From NCBI GenBank assembly GCA_029256725.1, contig JAQSXJ010000013.1, forward strand, positions 1-48,036: DNA of 48,036 nucleotides. The letters run 5' to 3'. Below the pieces are notes generated by a model. That model was given only the letters and a program-made list of their open reading frames with translations, did not search any database and was not told the DNA's origin. The translations under genes were made by a program, and so were the position numbers. This DNA comes from Anaerocolumna sp. (GTDB taxonomy: Bacteria; Bacillota; Clostridia; Lachnospirales; Lachnospiraceae). Of the stretch, positions 7,901 to 15,248 are shown in pieces; position 1 is the stretch's first letter; each line of letters opens with the position of its first letter.

Positions 7901-10184
7901 AAAGAAAAATACCATGCCTTCTGTTGACTTTGAACCAGAATATATCGCTGTGGACAAAAATAGTAAGTATGCTTATGTTTCATTACAGGAAGCCAATGCT
8001 ATTGCAACTCTTGATATAGAAAAGGGAGAGTTCACGGCAGTAAAATCCGTAGGATTTAAGGATCATAATCTTACCGCCAACGCACTGGATTTGGCTAAAG
8101 ACGGGAAAATAGGTATCACGAATCAGAACGTATATGGTATCTATATGCCTGACGGAATTACTGTTTACGATCACGAGGGCAAGACCTATCTGTTAACTGC
8201 CAATGAAGGTGATTCAAGGGATTGGGAAGGCTATAGCAACGAAAGCAAAATAAAGATAGAAGGTAAATCAGTTACTGCTTTTGATACCTCTGACTATGAC
8301 GGTGTGGATACCTCTAAGACATATATCTTTGGCGGCAGATCCTTCTCAATTTATGATGCTGCTACGATGGAACAGATTTATGACAGCGGAAGTGATTTTG
8401 AGAAAATTACGGCTGAATATTTACCAGATTATTTTAACTGTTCCAATGATGACAATGTTATGGATGACAGAAGCGGTAAGAAAGGACCGGAACCGGAAAG
8501 CGTTGTAACCGGAGTTGTGGGAGATTCTATTTATGCATTTGTTGGTCTGGAGAGAATTGGCGGTATTATGGCCTATGATATTACAGATCCTGGTGCACCT
8601 CTTTTTGTAAACTATATAAACTCACGTGACTTTACCCAAAAGATTGCAGGGGATGATTCACCGGAAGGATTATGCTTTGTGGCAGGCAGTGACAGCTATA
8701 GCGGTAAAGCAGAAGTATTTGCAGCTTTTGAGGTATCAGGAACAGTAGGCATTTATCAGCTGGAGGAGAGAAAAGTAACGGAGCCGGAAGAGCCTGTGAC
8801 ACCTACACCGTCACCTACTCCTACACCTACTCCAACTCCAATTATTACACCCACACCTGCACCGGATAATACAGATAATAATTCTGGTTCTGTTCCTTCC
8901 ATTATTCAGATTCCAGTAGAGGTTAAACTAGGAGATACTGATAGTGTAGTAACTAAGATTATTATTAAGAGAAGTACGGATTCTGCTGGTAAGAAAACGG
9001 ATTCTGTTGTTTTCGAGAAGGCAAGTGTTGAGGAAACAGTCAAGAAATTAAAAGAGCAAGGTAAAGATACTGCAAGAATAGTTATACCGGATAACAGTAG
9101 CATTGTAACGAAAACAACCATTGATATTCCTCAGGAGGCACTTAAAGTGCTGGCAGAGGGAGGTATACGTTTACAAATTGATACGGTTGATGGGAAAATT
9201 GATTTGCCAAAGACATCAATAGAAACAGCCTCAGCTAAAAACACAGGACTCTATTTCCACCTAACACCGGTTAAGGAAAAGGAGACCAGAAATGAAGTCG
9301 CAAAACGCGCTTTGACACAAATTAATCATCTTGGTGGAAATACTAAAAGTGCAGATTTAGTCGGTACACCAGTAACGATTGAAACTAACTTACCGTCTGC
9401 TGATGCAGATATTACAATACCGTTAAAGAATCTGGTTCTTCCCGCTAACCAGTCAGAGAAGGAAAAGCTCTTAAAGCAATTAGCAGTATACATAGAACAC
9501 AGCGATGGAGAGAAAGAACTGGTACAGGGAGAAGCAGTAAACTATAGCGAAAACCTACTGGGTATAAGATTCCATGTAACAAAGTTCAGTATATTTACTG
9601 TCGTTAAAACAGATGTACTATTAAAATCTTCAGAGAGTGATATCACGAAAGTGTCTACCCCCGGGAAAGCTGTAATAAAAGGTAAGGCGATTACTGCTTC
9701 TGTAAGTAATACAACAGAAAGCCTGACGCTTAAACTTACAGTCAGCAAGGATGCCTCCTGGGAACTTTATAGTGATAAGAACTGTAAGAATAAGATCAGT
9801 AATAAGCTAAAGCTTAAAACAGGCAGTAATAAAGCATATATAAAAGTTACTGCAGAAGACGGTACTTCTAAGGTATATACACTTACCATAACTAGAGCAA
9901 AGTCAAAAGCAGCCAAAATTCTAAAGGTTACAGCTCCTGCAAAAGCTGTAATTAAAGGTACAGAAATTACAGCAAATACTGCAAAAGAGACAGATAGTAT
10001 TACTGTTAAAGCAGCAGTAAGCAGTAAGGCTACCTGGAAGGTTTATAGTAACAAAGCCTGCACCAAAGAAATAAAGAATAAAAAGCTTAAGTTAAAATCC
10101 GGTATAAATAAGATTTATATTAAGGTTATCGCAGAGGATGGTAAGACTACAAAGGTTTATACTCTGAAAATCAATCGTAAATAA
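4974..10184 (+). CDS. Large secreted multidomain metallophosphoesterase / choice-of-anchor I protein
   Basis: This 1736-residue exoprotein has a Sec signal peptide at about residues 1-31, then: a beta-sandwich (about 35-215); a CBM6-like carbohydrate-binding module (about 225-370, EAEKY...NIDWFQF); an Fn3-like purple-acid-phosphatase N domain (about 373-472); a metallophosphoesterase (about 476-720: AGDPQIG, SAGDQVN, GNHD, FHHSVYS, GHDHVYVRS); a beta-propeller-like 'choice-of-anchor I' region (about 790-1265); a Pro-Thr linker (about 1275-1298); a domain of unknown type; and two tandem C-terminal repeats of about 90 residues (both with KAVIKG..ITA and ending VYTL.I.R). The first metal motif is DPQ rather than DxH. 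It has no LPXTG or SLH motif, so it is probably released or bound through the repeats. A role in scavenging phosphate from organic esters is inferred. Confidence 0.88.
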   Translation: MKKLKQYLSAVLSVVMILTSIQISPLKPEAAETSTTLIDNTTVWRYLEDNTDPAGSGERTSWTIGTYDDSTWKTGSGKFGAKKGTSKDLGNGFVADVLLTQYINDTSKDIPTYFFRSTFNLDNLNDFSRLTGEIQYDDAAIVYINGTKVAEFDVPTGGYDPNLSYGGSNSSDPKTGTFSVTDTSILNTGVNTISVELHQGREDSSDIYLFFKNLNVSRNLDTTDGFKTLEAEKYTSWSGGTLNVESGADQSNNSLKAVSGSYDGAWLGYDNLHFDEAPDSLTVRYVNNQVSCVSGSSIELRIGSSNGNLIQTVKLPATGSTWADYSTVTVPLDNPGALLGVQNLYVVLKGVTDTTYPYIANIDWFQFTKAPKKINQKSISLNVGADETKRNITWYADDETPGLLQIAKKSDMTGNVFPDQNSVTYSASVKATNDTGFYSNQLTISELLNDTEYVYRLINGSTISDNYSFKTGTKGDFSFLFAGDPQIGAGSTATDITGWDNTLNKALNYFSGTDFMISAGDQVNTASNESQYTGFLNHDILKSTAIATVIGNHDTSNAAYSEHFNNPNVYDFGKTSAGSDYWYVYNNVLFMNLNSNNLSTAEHKAFMEAAIAANPEVDWKIVVFHHSVYSVASHAYDSDILKRREELVPVIADLNVDVVLMGHDHVYVRSYMMDGLTPIVEKTEDGKALSSVTDSKGVLYVTANSASGSKYYAIQNQAFPYSAVQSQENRVNISNVEVTKNSFKITTYRVEDMSVVDSFEIKHTKKPETTVSAPVYGVKNEDSKLTIEKTASYDSGVVNEDGGSAEIVKYNKDNQKYYVINGTTGNLDVVPRAISAKGFSVNLKAELESLIHGFTYGDMTSVDVNTELDVIAVGVQGAATDDDSLIAFISYEGNLLKTVTAGKQVDMVAFTPDGKKLLSANEGEPRDGYGAETTDPKGSVTIVDLSNGVENASVQNVTFDSMDAKRADLIAAGVIIKKNTMPSVDFEPEYIAVDKNSKYAYVSLQEANAIATLDIEKGEFTAVKSVGFKDHNLTANALDLAKDGKIGITNQNVYGIYMPDGITVYDHEGKTYLLTANEGDSRDWEGYSNESKIKIEGKSVTAFDTSDYDGVDTSKTYIFGGRSFSIYDAATMEQIYDSGSDFEKITAEYLPDYFNCSNDDNVMDDRSGKKGPEPESVVTGVVGDSIYAFVGLERIGGIMAYDITDPGAPLFVNYINSRDFTQKIAGDDSPEGLCFVAGSDSYSGKAEVFAAFEVSGTVGIYQLEERKVTEPEEPVTPTPSPTPTPTPTPIITPTPAPDNTDNNSGSVPSIIQIPVEVKLGDTDSVVTKIIIKRSTDSAGKKTDSVVFEKASVEETVKKLKEQGKDTARIVIPDNSSIVTKTTIDIPQEALKVLAEGGIRLQIDTVDGKIDLPKTSIETASAKNTGLYFHLTPVKEKETRNEVAKRALTQINHLGGNTKSADLVGTPVTIETNLPSADADITIPLKNLVLPANQSEKEKLLKQLAVYIEHSDGEKELVQGEAVNYSENLLGIRFHVTKFSIFTVVKTDVLLKSSESDITKVSTPGKAVIKGKAITASVSNTTESLTLKLTVSKDASWELYSDKNCKNKISNKLKLKTGSNKAYIKVTAEDGTSKVYTLTITRAKSKAAKILKVTAPAKAVIKGTEITANTAKETDSITVKAAVSSKATWKVYSNKACTKEIKNKKLKLKSGINKIYIKVIAEDGKTTKVYTLKINRK

Positions 10185-10335
10185 TTCGTAAGAAATTTAA
10201 GTAACAGGAATAAAGCAAATTTGTACAATGGAGATAGCCTTGTAAAGTTCATAGAGAGTGAGCCTGTAAATTCATTGTATCGTAATAAATGCTTTTAGAA
10301 GATCTTTATAATAATCTTGTGATATAGATCACCAC

Positions 10336-10386
10336 ATAAGAAAAAAGGGGTATGTACAGAATCATCGTATATATCCTTTTTCTTAT
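10336..10386 (+). terminator. Rho-independent terminator after the phosphoesterase gene
   Basis: AAGAAAAAAGGGGTATGTAC pairs with GTATATATCCTTTTTCTT across an 8-nt loop. Because the stem ends in A/T tracts it could work on both strands. It lies 150 nt after the stop, in a 342-nt gap that otherwise holds only short imperfect repeats (for example TACAATG/CATTGTA around 10223 and 10274). Confidence 0.65.
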
Positions 10387-10525
10387 TTTATAAAGGTTTA
10401 TAACAGTCAAAGAAGACTTATTGATTATTTTATGTTAAAATATATGGGAATTAAATCAAAGGTTATAAAAGGGACTGTTATTATCAATAATGGTTCCTAT
10501 TAGATAAGACAGATAGGAGTCAGAC

Positions 10526-12697
10526 ATGAAATCACTAGTAATTGCAGAAAAGCCTTCTGTAGGAAGAGATATTGCAAGAGTTTTAAAATGTTCTAAAAAT
10601 CTGAAGGGTGCCTTAGAAGGTGATAAATATATCGTTACCTGGGGGTTGGGGCATCTGGTGACTTTAGCCGATCCCGAGGAATATGATGTTAAATACAAGG
10701 AATGGAGAATGGATCATCTGCCCATGTTGCCGCAGAAATTTGAACTGGTGGTAATGAAACAGACCAGTAAGCAATATCACACCGTAAAGACCCAGATTAA
10801 TAGAAAAGATGTTACTGGTATTATTATTGCCACCGATGCTGGCCGTGAAGGAGAACTTGTAGCAAGATGGATTCTTGAAAAATCCGGCAGCAAAAAGCCG
10901 ATTAAGAGATTATGGATATCCTCCGTTACAGATAAAGCAATCAGAGAAGGCTTTGCTCATTTAAAAGACGGAAGAGAATATGAGAACCTCTATTATGCTG
11001 CTGTTGCAAGAGCCGAAGCAGACTGGATCGTTGGTATGAATGCTACAAGAGCACTTACCTGTAAATACAATGCAAGCCTTTCCTGCGGCCGTGTTCAGAC
11101 ACCTACGCTTGCTATGATAGCAAAAAGAGAAGAGGATATCAGACAGTTTAAGCCTGTTCCCTATTATGGGCTGACAGGTAAGGTAAACGGTATGACACTT
11201 ACCTGGAGGGATTTAAAGACTCAAAATAGTACCACAGGTGATAAGAATAGAATAGAGGAACTGTTAAAGAAGGTAGAGGGAAAAGAAGGCGTGGTTACAG
11301 AGGTTAATACAACCATGAAGAAGTCATATTCCCCTGGACTATATGATTTGACAGAGCTGCAAAGAGATGCTAATGTGCGTTTCGATTTCTCAGCAAAAGA
11401 AACCTTAAATATCATGCAGCGTTTATATGAAAATCATAAAGTTTTAACTTATCCCCGAACAGATTCCAGATATCTGACAACGGATATTGTAGGTACCCTA
11501 AAGGAAAGACTGGAGTCTATCAGTACAGGACCCTATAAGAAATTAGCAGCTGTGTTAACGAGAAAGCCAATAACCGCTAATGCTTCTTTTGTTGATAATC
11601 AGAAAGTAAGTGATCACCATGCTATAATCCCAACAGAGCAGTATGTCAATCTGGAAAATATGAGTTCCGATGAGCGTAAGATTTATGACCTGGTAGTAAG
11701 AAGATTCATGGCAGTATTATATCCCCCTTACGAATATGAAGAAGCAATAGTTAAAGTAAAAATAGAGAGTGAAGAATTCACAGCAAAGGGTAAAATCACA
11801 AAGAATCTGGGTTACAAAGAGGTATATGAAAATACTTCCGAGGATGACAAAGAAAATGAAAGCTTACCCAAAGTAAATAAAAGCGATACCTTAAAGGCAA
11901 TTGTATTTATAAAGACTGAAGGAAAAACAAAACCCCCTTCACCCTTTAACGAAGCAACACTTCTTTCTGCTATGGAGAACCCGGTTCATTTTCTTGAGCA
12001 AAAGGACAAAGAACTTGTTAAGACCTTGGGAGAGACCGGTGGTCTTGGAACTGTTGCAACAAGAGCAGATATTATCGAAAAGTTGTTTAACTCCTTTCTA
12101 ATGGAGAAAAGGGGGAAGGATATCTTTATTACCTCTAAGGGAAAGCAGTTATTAGAGCTGGTGCCAGAAGATCTAAAGAAACCAGAGCTTACGGCATCTC
12201 TTGAAATGAAGCTTGCAAAGATTGCAAAAGGAAGCTTAAAGAAACAGGATCTGATGAATGAGATGACGGCATATACAAAAGAAATTGTAGCTGAAATCAA
12301 AGATGGCGAAGGCAAATTCAGACACGACAATCTGACAAATAAAAAGTGTCCGGTCTGCGGAAAGAATCTGCTATCAGTTAACGGTAAGAATAGCAGGATG
12401 CTGGTATGCCAGGATCGCGAATGCGGTCATAGAGAGACAATTGCAAGAACCAGTAATGCCAGATGCCCGGTATGCCATAAACGAATGGAATTAGTCGGGC
12501 AGGGAGACGCACAAATTTTTGTATGTGCCTGTGGTCATAAGGAGAAACTGGCTGTTTTTCAAGACAGACGTAAAAAAGAAGGTGCCGGTGTCAGTAAGAA
12601 AGATGTAGCAAAGTATATGAATCAGGCTAAGAAAGAGGAACAAGCACCTATTAATACAGCTTTTGCAGATGCCTTTGCTAAAATTAAGTTAGATTAG
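10526..12697 (+). CDS. topB: DNA topoisomerase III (type IA)
   Basis: This 723-residue protein opens with the Toprim domain (MKSLVIAEKPSVGRDIARVL; IIATDAGREGELVARWIL with the DxxxxE acidic cluster). The active-site segment LTYPRTDSRYL carries the nucleophilic Tyr309. The C-terminal tail has two zinc-finger-like Cys clusters (CPVCGK...CQDREC and CPVCHK...CACGHK) that bind single-stranded DNA. It cleaves and passes single strands to unlink replication or recombination intermediates. SD ATAGGAG lies before the ATG, and the gene is monocistronic. The Cys-rich tail and the length fit chromosomal Firmicutes TopB rather than plasmid relaxase-associated short forms. Confidence 0.95.
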   Translation: MKSLVIAEKPSVGRDIARVLKCSKNLKGALEGDKYIVTWGLGHLVTLADPEEYDVKYKEWRMDHLPMLPQKFELVVMKQTSKQYHTVKTQINRKDVTGIIIATDAGREGELVARWILEKSGSKKPIKRLWISSVTDKAIREGFAHLKDGREYENLYYAAVARAEADWIVGMNATRALTCKYNASLSCGRVQTPTLAMIAKREEDIRQFKPVPYYGLTGKVNGMTLTWRDLKTQNSTTGDKNRIEELLKKVEGKEGVVTEVNTTMKKSYSPGLYDLTELQRDANVRFDFSAKETLNIMQRLYENHKVLTYPRTDSRYLTTDIVGTLKERLESISTGPYKKLAAVLTRKPITANASFVDNQKVSDHHAIIPTEQYVNLENMSSDERKIYDLVVRRFMAVLYPPYEYEEAIVKVKIESEEFTAKGKITKNLGYKEVYENTSEDDKENESLPKVNKSDTLKAIVFIKTEGKTKPPSPFNEATLLSAMENPVHFLEQKDKELVKTLGETGGLGTVATRADIIEKLFNSFLMEKRGKDIFITSKGKQLLELVPEDLKKPELTASLEMKLAKIAKGSLKKQDLMNEMTAYTKEIVAEIKDGEGKFRHDNLTNKKCPVCGKNLLSVNGKNSRMLVCQDRECGHRETIARTSNARCPVCHKRMELVGQGDAQIFVCACGHKEKLAVFQDRRKKEGAGVSKKDVAKYMNQAKKEEQAPINTAFADAFAKIKLD

Positions 12698-12711
12698 TAA
12701 TTTACCTTGCG

Positions 12712-12757
12712 TCATATTGGCTAAATATCTTAAGGAGCAGCACCAATATGATGCAGG
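12712..12757 (+). repeat. Inverted repeat downstream of topB
   Basis: GCGTCATATTGG pairs with CCAATATGATGC (one G-U) around a 22-nt loop. No T-run follows, so it is a weak terminator candidate or an mRNA 3' stabiliser. Downstream, short direct repeats (ACAAGCAGAATC near 12799 and 12831; ATGCTTACT at 12949 and 12963) fill an otherwise featureless stretch. Confidence 0.35.
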
Positions 12758-13041
12758 ATTGTATCCGGGTTCATATGAAGTAGAACATCTAGCTTAGCAC
12801 AAGCAGAATCTTGCAAAAACTGAATTTCGTACAAGCAGAATCCCACATAAGCTGTAGACATAAGCATAAATTAATTATAATAGTTTCTTACCAATACAGA
12901 TAGTTAAAAGTCGTGTTATAATCTGAAGTTATAAGCAGAAGTTAATACATGCTTACTGAGATATGCTTACTTAACGCAGATGAATCATAATAATTATCTG
13001 AAAAGTTTAGCTCAGCGAAACAAAGTCTGTAAGGAGGTACT

Positions 13042-13080
13042 ATGAACAAGAGTTGTACCTGTATTCTGTTCGCATACTAA
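13042..13080 (+). CDS. Putative 12-residue leader peptide
   Basis: The ORF MNKSCTCILFAY-stop follows an excellent AAGGAGG site at about 13031, four nt before the ATG. It has two Cys codons in three. It sits about 275 nt upstream of the RNHCP gene and immediately before several predicted hairpins. The strong SD and the following structure suggest a translated leader that controls downstream RNA folding. Function is inferred; no homologue is recognised. Confidence 0.45.
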   Translation: MNKSCTCILFAY

Positions 13081-13345
13081 CGGGGGATGACGCCGAGTTC
13101 GGTGAGATTTCTGATACACCTACTGCCGGATGGTGGTTAAAACCGCCATACATTGACCGATACAAAAAGAAAAATCGGTAATAGTTCGGATAAAGGGATG
13201 AAAGAGGTCCTTTTGAAGCAGGAGGCAGAAGTATTCGTTGTTTCCAGAGAATGACGGAGAATTGGTCAATACTTTTATCAAGCCCGAAGAATAATAAAGA
13301 ACAAACAGAACCCCGCCTTTTTAATATTTGAAATCAAATATTAGG
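13081..13345 (+). ncRNA. Structured leader RNA of unknown class upstream of RNHCP gene
   Basis: Stems are visible: GCCGA/TCGGT near 13092, TGGTGGTT-AA-AACCGCCA near 13130, ACCGAT/ATCGGT around 13158-13181, and AATATTTG-AAAT-CAAATATT at about 13323-13342 directly before the AGGAGGG site. GGTGAG followed about 20 nt later by CTACTGCC recalls the M-box magnesium riboswitch core, but I cannot find the rest of that aptamer. Small ORFs in this stretch (for example one starting at 13086) are not convincing. Confidence 0.35.
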
Positions 13346-13355
13346 AGGGTTCGGT

Positions 13356-13673
13356 GTGAGCAGAAGAACAGAAAATATATCTTTTATATGTATGAATTGC
13401 GGCAAGCAGGTTCTGCCCTTATCAAATGGAAGTTATCGGAACCATTGTCCCCACTGTCTGCATTCCTTGCATGTTGATAATATGCCGGGAGACAGAAGCA
13501 GCAATTGTGGCGGTATTATGAAGCCTGTAAAGCTCATCTATAACAGTAAGAAAGGCTATCAAATACAACATAAATGCAGCAAGTGCGGCTCAAATAAAGT
13601 TAATATTATAGCCGAAGATACGGTTATGCCTGATGATTACAGGATAATCTTAACACTCAGCAGTAAACAGTAA
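13356..13673 (+). CDS. RNHCP-domain zinc-ribbon protein
   Basis: This 105-residue protein starts at a GTG behind AGGAGGG. It has two Cys pairs and the family signature: CMNCGK, then YRNHCPHCLHSLHVD (the RNHCP motif), then a second CSKCGSNKVN pair after a short linker. The spacing suggests one or two zinc ribbons. RNHCP proteins are a conserved but functionally uncharacterised family; a nucleic-acid or ribosome role would be a guess. An unusually long structured leader precedes it and a bidirectional terminator follows it. Confidence 0.85.
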   Translation: MSRRTENISFICMNCGKQVLPLSNGSYRNHCPHCLHSLHVDNMPGDRSSNCGGIMKPVKLIYNSKKGYQIQHKCSKCGSNKVNIIAEDTVMPDDYRIILTLSSKQ

Positions 13674-13692
13674 TTTAACTAAAATATTATAA

Positions 13693-13750
13693 ATAAAAAA
13701 GGACGTATTACAGACCGACTTAAGAGAAGGTTGAAATACGTCTTTTATTA
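13693..13750. terminator. Bidirectional terminator between convergent genes
   Basis: AAAAAAGGACGTATT pairs with AATACGTCTTTTA. The outer stem carries an A-tract on the left and a T-tract on the right, so it can terminate the RNHCP transcript on the plus strand and the orphan gene on the minus strand. Confidence 0.75.
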
Positions 13751-13773
13751 TGCTTCATCTTACTACCAGAAAT

Positions 13774-14157
13774 CTAACAGTTGTAAGGTCTGTCGGGATA
13801 AGGTTTTTCCGGGTAAGGTTTTTCTGGCTGGGATTTATCGGGATAAGGCTTTTCCGGAGCTTTTTCTACTAATTCGCTTCCGCATTTCTCAGAATTAACT
13901 TCGCCGTCCTGATTCGCATTCTGTCCGCATTTTTCTGCAATCTGACCGCCCTGGTTAGCGTTCTGACCCTCTTTACCGGAGATCTGGCCACCTTCAGAGG
14001 CTCTCTGATTCAGACCGGCTTCACTGCCTTCATTAGCATTATTGTTTGTATTGTAGATGGTGATGTAAATAGAAAGACCGTCTTTGTCATGTTTAAAAAC
14101 CACGTTATCTTCCTTTTTATCATCTTTTGGGGGTATCAAGCTGTCAAAATCACTCAT
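13774..14157 (-). CDS. Orphan low-complexity protein with Gly/Asn/Gln and Pro-Tyr repeats
   Basis: This 127-residue protein is of unknown function. An acidic N-terminus (MSDFDSLIPPKDDKKED) is followed by a short beta-prone segment (LSIYITIYNT), then imperfect repeats of about 13 residues around GQNANQGGQIAEKC, then a C-terminal run of (E/D)KPYP units ending in Cys. There is no signal peptide or membrane segment. SD GGAGGAAC is strong, so it is probably a real, well-translated gene. The repeats and terminal Cys resemble structural or coat-like proteins, but I cannot assign a family. Confidence 0.65.
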   Translation of the reverse strand: MSDFDSLIPPKDDKKEDNVVFKHDKDGLSIYITIYNTNNNANEGSEAGLNQRASEGGQISGKEGQNANQGGQIAEKCGQNANQDGEVNSEKCGSELVEKAPEKPYPDKSQPEKPYPEKPYPDRPYNC

Positions 14158-14317
14158 TAATGTTCCTCCATCTTTTTATTTGGTGCATTAACATTCTATG
14201 ATTTGGTATGCCATAATGTGATATATTACGACACAATAAAATCTTAATATAATAACAGGAATTTATAATACAGTATAAAGAAATAATCAATTAGAGTATC
14301 TATTTGGAGGAATACTT

Positions 14318-14854
14318 ATGCATACAGAAAACAAAGATAAATCTATAAATACGCATTTAAATAAATACATGAATACGTTTGTTGCAGGTATTTTACTGCT
14401 AATGTTAATGTCCATGCTCATGTTTAGAAGTCCTTTGAAGGATCCTGAGATAAATGTAAGTTTTGATGTGGCAGATTTATCCGAGGAAGAATTTGCCTCT
14501 GTAGGTACAGCAGGACTTAACAATCCACAAATTCAAGACTTTAAGAAGGTAAGCTTTTCCTTTGATTTCAAACAAAGTGATAACATTGTTAGCAGAAGCA
14601 TATCTATCCCTGACTTACCGGCTATACTCAAATCCAAGGATGAAGAAAGGTACTGGTATGGCAGTAATACCAAACAAGATAATAAGAATATTGTGTTTTA
14701 TCAGTATGATTTCATTATGTATACAAAAGGATTAGATGAGAAGGGGATTACCGATTATTTTCATACTGCAAAAGTCGAAGCATCCTGGGTAACAAAAAAA
14801 GAGAAGCATATAGAAAAAGAGATTATGCTAAAAGACATTATTCAATTTAAATGA
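14318..14854 (+). CDS. Membrane-anchored protein of unknown function
   Basis: This 178-residue protein has a short charged N-terminus, one membrane helix at about residues 21-37 (TFVAGILLLMLMSMLMF), and an external domain of about 135 residues rich in beta strands (VSFSFDFKQSDNIVSRSISIPDLP; VFYQYDFIMYTKGL). No catalytic motif is seen. SD TTGGAGGA lies before the ATG. It is divergent from the orphan repeat gene across a 160-nt gap. A weak stem (AAGTATT/AATACTT, 14854-14881) follows the stop. Family unknown. Confidence 0.65.
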   Translation: MHTENKDKSINTHLNKYMNTFVAGILLLMLMSMLMFRSPLKDPEINVSFDVADLSEEEFASVGTAGLNNPQIQDFKKVSFSFDFKQSDNIVSRSISIPDLPAILKSKDEERYWYGSNTKQDNKNIVFYQYDFIMYTKGLDEKGITDYFHTAKVEASWVTKKEKHIEKEIMLKDIIQFK

Positions 14855-14898
14855 AGTATTTAATTGAAGATAACAATACTTAAAATGGAAATTTATAG

Positions 14899-14927
14899 TT
14901 GACTTTTGCTGCTATTTATAGTATAAA
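14899..14927 (+). promoter_or_regulatory. Sigma-A-type promoter of the TetM-like gene
   Basis: TTGACT (14899-14904), a 17-nt spacer and TATAAA (14922-14927) match the housekeeping consensus almost perfectly. Transcription would start near 14934, giving a leader of about 315 nt before the GTPase start. Confidence 0.75.
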
Positions 14928-14933
14928 TAGCAG
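14909..14933. promoter_or_regulatory. Perfect palindrome over the -10 box (candidate operator)
   Basis: CTGCTATTTATA, one central G, and the exact reverse complement TATAAATAGCAG form a 25-nt palindrome covering the spacer and -10 of the promoter. It lies upstream of the expected transcription start, so it would act as DNA, for example as a dimeric repressor site, rather than as RNA. No regulator gene is adjacent. Confidence 0.5.
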
Positions 14934-14960
14934 TAGATAAAAAAGGAGGCTGATTCAAAT

Positions 14961-15032
14961 ATGCGTAAGCTTAATAATTCCGAGAACAGAATAATAAAGA
15001 TGCAATCAGCCGACCATGGTACTTGTGTATAG
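14961..15032 (+). CDS. Leader peptide of the TetM-like gene (23 residues)
   Basis: The ATG follows AAAGGAGG by about 12 nt. The ORF starts MRKLNNSENR, ends ADHGTCV and stops at TAG 15030-15032. Its RBS region (GGCTGATT, 14948-14955) is exactly complementary to AATCAGCC (15004-15011) inside the ORF, so translation and RNA folding are mutually exclusive. With the terminator 55 nt downstream this is the layout of tet(M)-type transcription attenuation. The function is inferred from that known mechanism. Confidence 0.6.
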   Translation: MRKLNNSENRIIKMQSADHGTCV

Positions 15033-15086
15033 CTAATTATTAATTATATGTATATATTAATAATCAGATTATTATAGTAAATTATG

Positions 15087-15112
15087 ACCACAGTCGTTGA
15101 CTGTGGTTTTTT
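15087..15112 (+). terminator. Attenuator terminator in the TetM-like leader
   Basis: CCACAGTC-GTT-GACTGTGG is a perfect 8-bp stem directly followed by six T. It lies between the leader peptide and the GTPase start, 137 nt before the gene, so it must be read through for expression. An upstream palindrome, AATAATC-A-GATTATT (about 15057-15071), may belong to the antiterminator. Confidence 0.8.
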
Positions 15113-15248
15113 GCGCTTAAAATTTTCAAGATTACCTATGTCAGGCGACCCGCCCGTTCTCAGAAGGGAAGCTGCTGATTACCTGAATAAAATAGATAGG
15201 ATTGTTTTGGAAAACTGAAACAAACACTAAGAAGAATAGGTGATCATG

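Noticed and set aside
13081..13200. M-box magnesium riboswitch
   Set aside because: Only GGTGAG and CTACTGCC fit. The conserved later parts of the aptamer are not visible, and the downstream gene is not a Mg transporter, so the class is left unassigned.
12697..13355. Degraded protein gene upstream of RNHCP
   Set aside because: Short frames such as the one ending KPEE near 13290 are fragmentary and need frameshifts; an RNA leader fits better, though a pseudogene is not excluded.
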